From Dyella sp. EPa41 (GTDB lineage: Bacteria > Pseudomonadota > Gammaproteobacteria > Xanthomonadales > Rhodanobacteraceae): DNA of 55,773 nucleotides. The stretch spans positions 1 to 55,773 of the forward strand of contig NZ_BCPR01000029.1 of the NCBI RefSeq assembly GCF_016586165.1. The letters run 5' to 3'. Shown piece after piece: positions 1-8,670 of this stretch. How positions within the stretch are numbered: position 1 is the first letter of the stretch; every line of letters begins with the position of its first letter. Both the position numbers and the translations under genes were made by a program. The notes below the pieces were generated by a model. The model ran no database searches, was not told the origin of the DNA, and worked only from the letters and a program-made list of their open reading frames with translations.

Positions 1-932
1 GCCACCGCGTGCTGGCCGCGGCGATGAGCACACTGCATGACCGCGCCGTGCTCGATGGCAATGACATCCGCAATGCCTTGCCCGACAACGATCTCGCCGA
101 TCAGATCGAGCGGGTGCGTTTCACGCCGTTGCCGCAGAGCGTGGACGATATCTCCAAACTGTGGACGGCGTTCCAGACCAACTACCGCGTGTCGTCGGCC
201 TACGAGGCGACGGTGGTGTTGATCGACAGCCAGGCGCCGGCGCGGGCCAGCCTGCCGGTGCTCAAGCGCGGCGCGCAGGGCCGCGGTGTCATCGATGTGC
301 CGTCCACGGCACCCACCTTGTCCTCGCTCGCGCTGCCGCACCAGCAGTCCGCGGCGCGGCTGGGTGATGACCTGGTGCTGGGCGGCAGCCAGCTCACCGC
401 CGTTAACGCGGTGGTCCGCTTTGAAAGCCTGCGGCTGGACGCGCCGGTCGACGTGGCGCCGGTAACGGGCGATGCGGCCGGCACGCTGCGGGTGCATCTT
501 GCCGATCCGACGCAGGATGCCGACGCCCCCACGCGCTGGGCGCCAGGCATCTACACGCTTTCGCTGCTGGTGCAGTCGCCGGACCTGCCCGCGCTGATCA
601 GCAACGAGGTGCCGCTGGCCCTGGCGCCCGTCATCACGGTGAGCCCGTTGACGGCGGCCGTGGGCACGGTCGATCTCACGGTGACGTGCATGCCGCGGTT
701 GCGCGATGGGCAGCGCGTGTTTCTCGTGTTCGGCGACCAGTTGGTGGTGCCGGCGACCATCACCCAGCCGGGTGACCTGCATCAGCCCACCTCGCTTGCC
801 TTCAAGGTGACCGGCGTCGCCAAGGGCACGTACACCGTGCGCCTTCGCGTGGATGGCGCGGACAGCATCCCGGTCGACTTCAGCAGCGGCGTGCCGGCGT
901 TCGACGCCAACCAGCAGGTGGTGGTGTCATGA
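1..932 (+). CDS. DUF4255 (Pvc16-like) eCIS cap/sheath-terminator protein, 5' partial
   Basis: The reading frame is already open at base 3, and the first visible residues (HRVLAAAM) read as the interior of a DUF4255 domain, so the true start is upstream of the window. The stretch around residues 50–70 (YRVSSAYEATVVLI) is typical of the family. In PVC and Afp particles the DUF4255 protein (Pvc16/Afp16) ends the tube and sheath at the distal end. The C-terminal third, rich in V/T/G with regular strands, looks like an Ig/IPT-type beta domain, which many DUF4255 proteins carry. The stop overlaps the ATPase start by four bases (ATGA), implying translational coupling. Family assignment is by pattern recognition; the cap role is taken from PVC/Afp. 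Confidence 0.8.
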   Translation, partial: HRVLAAAMSTLHDRAVLDGNDIRNALPDNDLADQIERVRFTPLPQSVDDISKLWTAFQTNYRVSSAYEATVVLIDSQAPARASLPVLKRGAQGRGVIDVPSTAPTLSSLALPHQQSAARLGDDLVLGGSQLTAVNAVVRFESLRLDAPVDVAPVTGDAAGTLRVHLADPTQDADAPTRWAPGIYTLSLLVQSPDLPALISNEVPLALAPVITVSPLTAAVGTVDLTVTCMPRLRDGQRVFLVFGDQLVVPATITQPGDLHQPTSLAFKVTGVAKGTYTVRLRVDGADSIPVDFSSGVPAFDANQQVVVS

Positions 933-3112
933 GCGACTACGCCGGGTGGCTGAGCGCGAACGACCAATACCTCGCCACCGCGCTGGCCGAGATACGGCAG
1001 CGGCTGCAACGTGCGGCCGCATCGCAGAAAGCGTCGCCGTCGGAGGCGCGCAGCGTGGACGCCTCGGCGCCGGTGGCCATGTCGCCGCCGGTGGCTGCGC
1101 CCGCCGCCACTCGGCATGCGGGCTGGTTGTCGCGCGTGTTCGGGGAGCATGTGCCGGAAGCGGTTGCGCCCGCGCCCATACCGGCGTCGGCGGCGCAGGA
1201 CGGGCCACCCGAGCAGTCGTCCATGTCGTTCGAGGTGCCCGAGGAGACCCCGGCACCCGACGCGGCGCCTGCGGCATCGCCATTGCCGAATCAGCCGATC
1301 TCCGCGCTGCAGGTATTGGCGCAGCAACTGGGCCTGTCCGACTTTGAACGCAGCGTGCTGCTGCTTTGCATCGGCATGGAGCTGGACACGCGGATGCCGG
1401 ACTTGTGCGCGCAGGCCCAGCACGATGCGAACAAGCCGTGGCCCACCTTTGCGCTGGCGTTTGCCGTGCTCGACCAGCCGAGCTGGGACGCGTTGTCTCC
1501 CGAGCGGCCGTTGCGCTACTGGCGCCTGCTCGACATCCACCAGCCGGGGCCGCAGCCACTGATCGGCGCGGCCTTGAGCGCGGACGAGCGCATCGTCAAT
1601 TTCGTCAAGGGCATGAACTACCTGGACGATCGCCTGGCACCCTTGCTCACGCCGCTGGCTCCGATGTCACTGCCGCCATCGCAACAGGCGGTGGCCGATC
1701 GCATCATCGATGGCCTGCGCCATGTCCCGCCAGGCGACGTGTTGCCCGTGGTGCAACTGGTTGGCGCCGACAGTGCGAGCAAGCAGGCCATTGCGCAGGT
1801 GGTGTCCATGGCGTTCGGCGCGCAAGCCTTCCGGTTGTCGGCCGAGCTCTTGCCCACGGCGCTGGCCGAGCAGGAAAACCTGATACGACTGTGGCAGCGC
1901 GAGTGCCGGCTGATGCCGGTGGCGCTGTATGTCGATGCCGCCGACATCGACCACGCCGATGCGGGCTCGGCCGCGGTGAAACGGTTCATGGCGCGTGCGG
2001 GCGGGCTCACTTTCATCGATACGCGCGAGCCGTGGAGCAGCAACGCCGCGCCGATGGTCAGCGCCGACATCGCCAAGCCAACGCCGATGGAACAGCGCTC
2101 GATATGGCAGCGCCTGCTGGGCGAAGGGTCCGAGCAGCATGCGCAGCAGCTGGCGGGGCATTTCGATTTCAATCTCGGCAAGATCGGGCAGGTGGCGCAT
2201 GCGGCGCTTGCCGCCACGGAAAAGGATGCGACGGCGCTGGGCGACACGCTCTGGCATGGCGCGTTGGCGCGCACGCGCCCATCCCTCGATCAACTGGCCC
2301 AGCGCATCGTGCCCAAGGCGAGCTGGGACGACCTCAAGCTGCCCGAGGTCGAAAAGAACCTGCTGCACCAGATCGCCGACCAGGTATCGCAACGCGGCAC
2401 GGTCTACGACGACTGGGGCTTTCGGGAGCGCATGAACCGGGGGTTGTCGATCACGGCGTTGTTCGCCGGCGAAAGCGGCACGGGCAAGACCATGGCGGCT
2501 GAGGTCATCGCCAATGCGCTTGGCCTGTCGCTGTACCGCATCGATCTGTCGGCGGTGGTCAGCAAGTACATCGGCGAAACGGAGAAGAACCTGCGCAAGC
2601 TGTTCGATGCAGCGGAAGAGGGCGGCTGCATCCTGTTCTTCGACGAGGCCGACGCGCTGTTCGGCCGTCGCAGCGAAGTAAAGGACAGCCACGACCGCTA
2701 CGCCAACATCGAAGTGAACTACCTGCTGCAGCGCCTGGAGAACTTCCACGGCCTGGCGATCCTCGCCACCAACATGAAGAACGCGCTCGACAGCGCCTTC
2801 CTGCGGCGCATCCGTTTCGTGGTGAATTTCCCGTTTCCCGGTTTCGCCGAACGCGAAGCCATCTGGAGCTCGGTGTTTCCCGCGAAGGCGGCGATCGGTC
2901 CGCTGGATGTCGCCCTGCTCGCCAAGCTCGCGCTTACCGGCGGCAGCATCCAGGGCATCGCGCTGAACGCCGCCTTCCTGGCTGCCAAGGCGGGCGTGCA
3001 GATCACCATGCCGTTGATTCTCGACGCGGCACGCGCGGAGTTTCGCAAGCTGGACAAGCCCGTCAACGAGGCTGACTTCCGTTGGCTGGAAACGGCGGGA
3101 GGGAAGTCGTGA
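929..3112 (+). CDS. AAA+ ATPase of eCIS locus (Pvc15-like)
   Basis: 727 residues. The first ~100 residues after a short head are low-complexity Ala/Pro-rich linker. Residues ~120–480 form a poorly conserved N-terminal region, and the C-terminal third is a classical AAA+ module. Walker A is GESGTGKT at residues 514–521, Walker B ends in FFDEAD near residue 572, and a sensor/arginine-finger region with FLRRIRF follows. This split (long variable front, single good AAA+ core at the back) is the usual shape of the ATPase found in nearly all eCIS loci; its precise job in assembly or cargo loading is not settled. ATGA overlap with the DUF4255 gene and GTGA overlap with the next gene place it in one operon. 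No transmembrane segment is visible. Confidence 0.9.
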   Translation: MSDYAGWLSANDQYLATALAEIRQRLQRAAASQKASPSEARSVDASAPVAMSPPVAAPAATRHAGWLSRVFGEHVPEAVAPAPIPASAAQDGPPEQSSMSFEVPEETPAPDAAPAASPLPNQPISALQVLAQQLGLSDFERSVLLLCIGMELDTRMPDLCAQAQHDANKPWPTFALAFAVLDQPSWDALSPERPLRYWRLLDIHQPGPQPLIGAALSADERIVNFVKGMNYLDDRLAPLLTPLAPMSLPPSQQAVADRIIDGLRHVPPGDVLPVVQLVGADSASKQAIAQVVSMAFGAQAFRLSAELLPTALAEQENLIRLWQRECRLMPVALYVDAADIDHADAGSAAVKRFMARAGGLTFIDTREPWSSNAAPMVSADIAKPTPMEQRSIWQRLLGEGSEQHAQQLAGHFDFNLGKIGQVAHAALAATEKDATALGDTLWHGALARTRPSLDQLAQRIVPKASWDDLKLPEVEKNLLHQIADQVSQRGTVYDDWGFRERMNRGLSITALFAGESGTGKTMAAEVIANALGLSLYRIDLSAVVSKYIGETEKNLRKLFDAAEEGGCILFFDEADALFGRRSEVKDSHDRYANIEVNYLLQRLENFHGLAILATNMKNALDSAFLRRIRFVVNFPFPGFAEREAIWSSVFPAKAAIGPLDVALLAKLALTGGSIQGIALNAAFLAAKAGVQITMPLILDAARAEFRKLDKPVNEADFRWLETAGGKS

Positions 3113-3417
3113 GCATCGTGCTGCGCATCGAACGGCTGGTGATCGACGAGGCGGTATTGGGCGGCGATCGGGCAAGCAGCGTGCGCATGGCGTTGGAGCG
3201 CGAACTTGCGCTGGCGCTGGCGCATCCCGACGCCATCCGTGCGTTGTCGGGTATCGGCGCAGTGATGTCCCTGCCTGCATGCGCAATGCCTGATGCGAAA
3301 CATTCGCGCGCCGGTCTTGGCGGGCGCATCGCTGCCGCGGTTGGGGAAGGGCTCGGCATGGGGCCTGTGGAACCGATGCGCGGTGGCGCCACACGGCCGA
3401 GAGGGCGTCATGGCTGA
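3109..3417 (+). CDS. small conserved eCIS-associated protein
   Basis: 102 residues starting at GTG 3109, which overlaps the TGA of the ATPase gene (GTGA). The N-terminus (SIVLRIERLVIDEAVL) resembles a short protein I recall as common directly in front of DUF4157 genes in proteobacterial eCIS loci. An amphipathic helix (residues ~20–40, RMALERELALALA) follows, and the C-terminus is Gly/Arg-rich and probably disordered. It overlaps the following DUF4157 gene by eight bases. Its position between the ATPase and the cargo candidates is compatible with an adaptor or cargo-chaperone role, but that is inference; no function is known to me. Confidence 0.65.
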   Translation: MSIVLRIERLVIDEAVLGGDRASSVRMALERELALALAHPDAIRALSGIGAVMSLPACAMPDAKHSRAGLGGRIAAAVGEGLGMGPVEPMRGGATRPRGRHG

Positions 3418-4879
3418 GCGCACGGCGAGCTTCGAGCGTGCCGCCCGGTCGCCCCTCGTGACGGCGGCCAGGATGCTGCAGCGCAGGTGCCGTTGCGGCA
3501 CCCACAGTCATGGCCATGCGGAATGCGGCGAGTGCGCAGGGAAGCGGGGTGGCCTGCAACGCAAGCTGGCCATCGGCGCGAGCCATGACCCGCTCGAGGC
3601 GGAGGCGGATCGCGTGGCCGACCAGGTGATGACAGGGGCGCCGCCGATGGGGATCGGGGCAGCCGGACCGCGAATCCAGCGTGCCGGCGGTGATGGCGGC
3701 GCCGGCCCGGATGCGCCCGGCAGCGTCGACGAGGCGCTTTCTTCCCCGGGCGCCCCCTTGCAGCCCGATTTGCGCCGCGACATGGAATCGCGTTTCAGGC
3801 ACGACTTCAGCGGCGTGCGCCTGCATACCGGGGGAGCGGCGGCGCGGTCGGCCCGCGACATCGATGCCAGTGCCTATACCGCAGGCAGCCACATCGTGCT
3901 GGGTTCGGGCGCGCCCTCATTGCAGACGCCGTCGGGCCGCCTGCTGTTGGCGCACGAGTTGACCCACGTTGTGCAGCAATCGGCGGCCAATGTCATCCGG
4001 CGTTGCATCAACCCCAAGAAGAACGACCCCATCTACGACTCGGTCGCCAACTCCATCCGGAACACGGCTGACTACAAGGCGTTGGATCCGCCGGACAAGG
4101 CCGAGGCCGACGGCATCATCACGGATGCGAAGAAGAAGGCGGGTTGCCTGTACTACATCGGCGAGCTGTTTGCGCTGTTCACCACCAAGGACAAGCCGCC
4201 CGCGCAGATTGCCAAGGAAACGCAGGCGGCTACCGTGGCGGCCGCGAGCACGGAAAAGGCGCGCGTCGCCAAGCCGGCGGAAGCCAAGAACCTCAACGTG
4301 GAAGAAAAGGCCTCGGGCGATCCCTTGCGGAAGTACGTGAAGATCAAGGGCAAGTTCGGTGGCGGAACGTATGAGGTCGACAACCGCGACCCGAAGAACA
4401 TCGTCGTCCGGGCCAAGGTATTCCTGAAGGCGACCGGGAGCGGCACGGCGGCCGACGTGGCCAACATCACCTCGATGGAGGACGCAATCGAAAAGGCCGC
4501 GTCGCGTCCCGGGTTCATCGTGGACATCAGCTTCGTCAATGCACCCGACGCCGACACGTTCACCGCCGAGGTGGATCCATCGAGGTGGGAGGTTGCGACG
4601 AACTGGTCCGGCGGCGACCCGACCGGATTCGCCCACGAGCTGCTGCACATGTTCGCCTATGAGCTCGATCGCTACGACTACATCCAGTCCCATGCGCGAA
4701 ACGCGTCGATGCTGGTGAAAGAGCGCGTCCATTGGTTCGCCATGCAGCTGAGCAAGCCGGCCGGGTTCGACAACCCCGCGTCCCTGATGGGTGAAGGACA
4801 GCACCCGCTGAACGACGACGCATGCCGCGTAGCGGGCCTGGATGTCGCCACCTGCGTTGCCGCGCGCCAAAAGCCATGA
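3410..4879 (+). CDS. DUF4157 protein with C-terminal HExxH metalloprotease-like domain (eCIS cargo candidate)
   Basis: 489 residues from ATG 3410, inside the end of the previous gene. Order of parts: Cys-rich head (CRCGTHSHGHAECGEC, residues ~25–40); the block EAEADRVADQVM; the DUF4157 core (RHDFSGVRLHTG ... AHELTH, with H182/E183/H186); a Lys/Ala-rich middle; and a C-terminal domain with a second zinc motif, AHELLH (H409/E410/H413), followed by LDRYDY and, further on, SLMGEG. That tail resembles zincin proteases of the HEFGHxxGLxDEY ... SIMxxG kind. DUF4157 is strongly enriched among eCIS-associated toxins. I therefore infer an injected or particle-linked protease; substrate unknown. The domain call is firm, the effector role is not. 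Confidence 0.8.
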   Translation: MAERTASFERAARSPLVTAARMLQRRCRCGTHSHGHAECGECAGKRGGLQRKLAIGASHDPLEAEADRVADQVMTGAPPMGIGAAGPRIQRAGGDGGAGPDAPGSVDEALSSPGAPLQPDLRRDMESRFRHDFSGVRLHTGGAAARSARDIDASAYTAGSHIVLGSGAPSLQTPSGRLLLAHELTHVVQQSAANVIRRCINPKKNDPIYDSVANSIRNTADYKALDPPDKAEADGIITDAKKKAGCLYYIGELFALFTTKDKPPAQIAKETQAATVAAASTEKARVAKPAEAKNLNVEEKASGDPLRKYVKIKGKFGGGTYEVDNRDPKNIVVRAKVFLKATGSGTAADVANITSMEDAIEKAASRPGFIVDISFVNAPDADTFTAEVDPSRWEVATNWSGGDPTGFAHELLHMFAYELDRYDYIQSHARNASMLVKERVHWFAMQLSKPAGFDNPASLMGEGQHPLNDDACRVAGLDVATCVAARQKP

Positions 4880-4908
4880 AACCGGCCACGAATGCCATGT
4901 GAGGAATC

Positions 4909-7026
4909 GTGCAAAAGCAGACCGCCCGCAACCTGATGCCTGTCGCGCCGCCGACCGCCGGCCACGTGCTGCGGCGCAAGTGCGCGTGCGGAAACCATGC
5001 GCCGGGCGGCGGCGAGTGCGAGCAGTGCAAGAAGCGGGTGCAGCGCAAGGGTGACGGCGCAGCGGCGCCCGCCGTGGCGCCGGGCATCGTGGGCGATGTG
5101 CTGGCGGGTGCCGGCCGGGCGCTCGACGGAACCACCCGTGGATGGATGGAGCAGCGCTTTGGCCACGACTTCAGTGGCGTGCGCATACACGCCGACGCGC
5201 AGGCCGCGCGCTCCGCCCAGGCAGTGGGCGCTCTTGCGTATACCGTAGGGCAGCACATCGTGTTCGGCGAAGGGCGATTTGCGCCGCAGTCGGGCGCGGG
5301 CCAACACCTTCTCGCCCATGAGCTGACCCATACCATCCAGCAACGCACGGCGCCTGCATCGCTGAGTCCACGGTTGAGCATCGGGGCAAGCGACGCCGCG
5401 GAAGAGGTCGAGGCCGATCGCGTGGCTGACCACGTGATGGCGGGCAGAAAGATCCCGGCCATTGGCGCAGGCGCCATGCCGTTGCTGCAGCGCCAGCCGC
5501 TTCCCGATGGTGGTGGCGACGCCGATACCAAGCCCGAGCCTGATTTCAGCCTGCCGCAGAAGCGCGGTGCGCAAGGACGGGCGGCATCGGTCGATGCCGG
5601 CAAGCGTGGCGAGGATGAGGTCAAGATCCGCATCATCCGTTACCTGTGCGCCTGCAGGGGGCGCAATGTCACCCGCACCAGTGCATCGGCCCGGCTCCAG
5701 CCCAATCCCGGCGTGACGCTGGAAATCTGCAACGGGCAAGTGACTGCCCGAGTGACGGGAGACATCGTGCCCAGCAGTGCGACAACTGGCACGGCGACGC
5801 TGGGCGTGGACGTCAACGTTGCTGGCAAGGCGAATGTCGGTGCCCATGCGCAGATTCAGAACACGGGTAATGAACCGCAGGTAGGCGGCGGAGGGGACTT
5901 GCGGGTCAAACTGCCAAACGGAGGGCAGATAGGGGCGAGTGGCGGTGTACTGAAAGGCACGCAGTCAGGCCGATTGGGTGGCCAGGGCGGTATTGGCTAT
6001 CAAACGCCTGATGGCACGACCTACGGTGGACAGGTCTCGGCTCAACAAGGAGGGCCTGTCGTCGTCACGGGCGGCGTCAATATACCTCTCGGCGGCCAGA
6101 ACGTCAGCAACAAGACCTGCCGCGAGTGTTATTGCCCGCTCTCGTATCAATGCTACGAAGACATCGTGCCGCGCGATTACGACACGCCGACCACATACGA
6201 CGTCGAGCAGCGCGGCCGGCTCCGCTATTACTTCAGCCTCGACAAGGCCGACGACACCACGGATCCGACGCTCAAGGGCGAATCGACCAGGACGCTGGAC
6301 GACGTGGCGAAACAGGTGGCGGCGGGGGCCAAGATTCGATCGATCACGGGCTATGCCTCGCCGGAGGACAACCGCGAGAAGCCCGAGCCGAACCAGAAGC
6401 TGTCCATGGACCGTGCGCGGCGCCTGCACGATCTGCTCGGTGCCCGCCTCGGCGCCGGCGCTTCGCTTCCTGCCCCCGCTGCCGGTGGCGAACTGCTGGG
6501 CCGTGCGCCCACGATCGCGCCAGGCAGCAGCCTGGCCCAGGCCATGCTCGACGCAGGCTTCGGTGATCCGGAAGACGTCACGCAATTCCTCGTTGGCAGC
6601 GATATCCCCAATCCCAAGCTGGCCGACCAGTTCCTGGGGTTGCTCGATCGTGTCACCGAGCCTGCCGACAGGCTGAAGCTCTTCGGCGTGAGCACTGATT
6701 CACCGGCGGCGCCAAAACTGCTGGCCGCCATCGAGCTGTTCCGCAAGAACCGCGGGCGAGGGCGCAGGCCGTGGGAGGGCATCTTCGGCTTCCTGCGCTA
6801 CGCGACGGTGGAGCTCAGCACCACCCGCAAGGAGCCGGGGACGGAACACCACCGCACGACGGGTTCATTGACGCCGATGGCCGAAGCCGCGTGCAAGCCC
6901 TACGCGAGCAAGGCGGAGGCGGCAATGAGCTTTGGCCCCGCCGAGCGCGAGCCCGACAAGGACGTCGACTGTCCGAGCGAGCCCGCCAACCAACCCCAGA
7001 CGGACAAACAATGCCATTACGACTGA
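4909..7026 (+). CDS. DUF4157 protein with Gly-rich repeat region and OmpA-like domain (eCIS cargo candidate)
   Basis: 705 residues from GTG 4909; no better start is visible. Parts in order: Cys-rich head (CACGNHAPGGGECEQC, residues ~24–40); DUF4157 core (GHDFSGVRIHAD ... AHELTH, H137/E138/H141); the EVEADRVADHVM block, here after the core; a Gly/Gln-rich stretch at residues ~277–405 with repeating GG-x-G pattern; a Cys pair region (CRECYCPLSYQC); and an OmpA-like peptidoglycan-associating segment at ~430–530 (ITGYASPEDN ... MDRARRLHDLL). The tail is unrecognised. The Gly-rich part has visibly more A/T third positions than its surroundings, suggesting module exchange. Likely an eCIS cargo or a particle–envelope tether; both are inferences from locus context. 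Confidence 0.78.
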   Translation: MQKQTARNLMPVAPPTAGHVLRRKCACGNHAPGGGECEQCKKRVQRKGDGAAAPAVAPGIVGDVLAGAGRALDGTTRGWMEQRFGHDFSGVRIHADAQAARSAQAVGALAYTVGQHIVFGEGRFAPQSGAGQHLLAHELTHTIQQRTAPASLSPRLSIGASDAAEEVEADRVADHVMAGRKIPAIGAGAMPLLQRQPLPDGGGDADTKPEPDFSLPQKRGAQGRAASVDAGKRGEDEVKIRIIRYLCACRGRNVTRTSASARLQPNPGVTLEICNGQVTARVTGDIVPSSATTGTATLGVDVNVAGKANVGAHAQIQNTGNEPQVGGGGDLRVKLPNGGQIGASGGVLKGTQSGRLGGQGGIGYQTPDGTTYGGQVSAQQGGPVVVTGGVNIPLGGQNVSNKTCRECYCPLSYQCYEDIVPRDYDTPTTYDVEQRGRLRYYFSLDKADDTTDPTLKGESTRTLDDVAKQVAAGAKIRSITGYASPEDNREKPEPNQKLSMDRARRLHDLLGARLGAGASLPAPAAGGELLGRAPTIAPGSSLAQAMLDAGFGDPEDVTQFLVGSDIPNPKLADQFLGLLDRVTEPADRLKLFGVSTDSPAAPKLLAAIELFRKNRGRGRRPWEGIFGFLRYATVELSTTRKEPGTEHHRTTGSLTPMAEAACKPYASKAEAAMSFGPAEREPDKDVDCPSEPANQPQTDKQCHYD

Positions 7027-7090
7027 GCCACGATGTTCCCGTTTCGCATGGGCGAAATCATCCCCATGGCGATGCACGGCGGAGCCGGCC

Positions 7091-8017
7091 ATGAGCGCGT
7101 ACGTGCATAACCGGCCATACCGGCCATGGGCGCCGCCGGCATCGGCCCGCGCTTCCGATAAGCGGGGGTCGTGCAGCTGCGGCAAGCATGCGGGCGCTTG
7201 CCCCCGCTGTCGCGGGGGCAAGGATGCGCCTGCCGCACGGTGGGCAGGACAGCCATGGCCCGGCGCTGCCCATGGGGCGCCCCCGCATGATTTCAGCCGG
7301 CTGCCCCTGTTCGGTGCGCGCGAAGCCCTCAACGGGCAGGGCGACGACGAGGGCGCGGAATCGGTCGATGGTCCGTCACCCGTCGGCTCCGGCAGCAACG
7401 CGCAACCCGCGCCGCCGCGTCCGCGCCCCACCGGCACCAAGGTGGATACGACCACCAGCTACACGCAGGCCGCGCTGCAGGCGGGGTATCTCTCGGGCAT
7501 GGGCATCGTGGCGCGGATGCAGGTGCTGCCCGACAGCACGACATGGGATGGCAACGAAGTCGTCGAGTCGCTGCAGCAGGTGTCTTCGACGTGCCCGGAT
7601 ACGCTCACGCGGCCGGGGCCGTGCAATGGTCATTCGCACTTCCCGATCGGTGCGAAGCTGCGCGCGCGTGGCGTGCGGCCGGAGCTGCCAGCGATGAGCA
7701 GTCGCTTCTACGACATCCACACGTCGCAATCGGAGGACGTGAGCTTCCTCCACGACGCCACGCGCAACCCCAAGGGCATCGATTCGTGCGAATCGGTGTG
7801 CCGGCAGGACTACTCCTACGACGGCGTGGTGATCGGTTCGCACAGCATCCGGCGCCAGTTCCGCAAGGGGAAGATCAACAACCACGACGTCACCATCATC
7901 GATGTGACCAAGACCGACCTCGCCCCCGCGGCTGCCGGCGGCAACCCGCAGCAAGGCAAACCCGGAGGCGGCAGTGGCAGCGGATCGCCGCCGTCGGGCA
8001 GCGGGGGAAAACCATGA
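7091..8017 (+). CDS. hypothetical eCIS-locus protein with Cys-rich head, no DUF4157
   Basis: 308 residues; ATG 7091 chosen because GGAG lies ~8 bases upstream and the Cys-rich head then sits near the N-terminus, as in the two preceding genes. The head CSCGKHAGACPRC is the same pattern, but no DUF4157 core follows. Instead there is a Pro/Gly linker (~residues 70–120) and a ~160-residue domain with four scattered cysteines (STCPDTL, GPCNGHSHF, DSCESVC) and several histidines, which I do not recognise, then a Gly/Ser tail. The gene overlaps the CIS tube-adaptor gene by ATGA. Position and shared head make it a third cargo candidate. Function unknown. Confidence 0.7.
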   Translation: MSAYVHNRPYRPWAPPASARASDKRGSCSCGKHAGACPRCRGGKDAPAARWAGQPWPGAAHGAPPHDFSRLPLFGAREALNGQGDDEGAESVDGPSPVGSGSNAQPAPPRPRPTGTKVDTTTSYTQAALQAGYLSGMGIVARMQVLPDSTTWDGNEVVESLQQVSSTCPDTLTRPGPCNGHSHFPIGAKLRARGVRPELPAMSSRFYDIHTSQSEDVSFLHDATRNPKGIDSCESVCRQDYSYDGVVIGSHSIRRQFRKGKINNHDVTIIDVTKTDLAPAAAGGNPQQGKPGGGSGSGSPPSGSGGKP

Positions 8018-8670
8018 GCGGCTTCCCGGGCTCACCGCGCATCCTCAAGGGCGGCATCGTGCTGATCGATCCGGACAGTTCAGCGGTGCTGCGCGTGATC
8101 GCGCTGCAGTACAACCCCGATTCCATCACGCGCTCGCTGCAGGTGCAGGCCATGGGTGCGGGTGGCGATCGTTCGGAAGTGCTGCGGCTGAAAGGGCCGC
8201 CGGTGGAGACGATCAAGCTGGAGGCGGAGATCGATGCAGCCGACCAGCTGGAGTTTCCCGAGCGCAATCCCGTGACGACGCAATCGGGCGTGTTCGCGCA
8301 GCTCGCCGCGCTGGAGACGATGATCTATCCCACCAGTTCGCAACTGGGCGCGAACGACGCGCTGGCGCAGATAGGCACGCTCGAAATCATCCCGATGGAA
8401 ACGCCGCTGGCGTTGTTCGTATGGAGCCAGACCCGCATTCTCCCGGTGCGCGTGACCGAGCTGAGCATCACCGAGGAAGCATTCGATACCGCGCTCAACC
8501 CGATACGCGCCAAGGTGAGCCTCGGGTTGCGCGTGCTCTCGGTGGACGACGTGCCCACCGGCCATAAGGCCGCGAGCCTGTTCATGAGTTACCTGCAGCG
8601 CAAGGAACAGCTGGCGAAGACCGCGCCGGCCATGCCGCTGTCCGCGCTGGGCCTGACAGGAGTGCCGTGA
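8014..8670 (+). CDS. CIS tube / adaptor protein (Pvc7/Afp7-like, without LysM)
   Basis: 218 residues. The segment ALQYNPDSITRSLQVQ at residues ~30–45 and the later ELSITEEAFDTALNPIRAKVSLGLRV match the contractile-injection-system tube family (gp53/Afp7-like), which links the inner tube to the hub. In PVC and Afp the same polypeptide carries a LysM domain at its end. Here the protein stops before LysM, and that domain is encoded by the next, overlapping gene. Start ATG overlaps the previous TGA, and its own stop overlaps the next start (TGATG). Structural protein of the particle baseplate, expected in the cytoplasm during assembly. Confidence 0.82.
   Translation: MSGFPGSPRILKGGIVLIDPDSSAVLRVIALQYNPDSITRSLQVQAMGAGGDRSEVLRLKGPPVETIKLEAEIDAADQLEFPERNPVTTQSGVFAQLAALETMIYPTSSQLGANDALAQIGTLEIIPMETPLALFVWSQTRILPVRVTELSITEEAFDTALNPIRAKVSLGLRVLSVDDVPTGHKAASLFMSYLQRKEQLAKTAPAMPLSALGLTGVP

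Noticed and set aside
7032-7109. 25-codon frame starting MFPFRMGEIIP between the second DUF4157 gene and the next gene
   Set aside because: No RBS, overlaps the better-supported start at 7091 and has no recognisable sequence.
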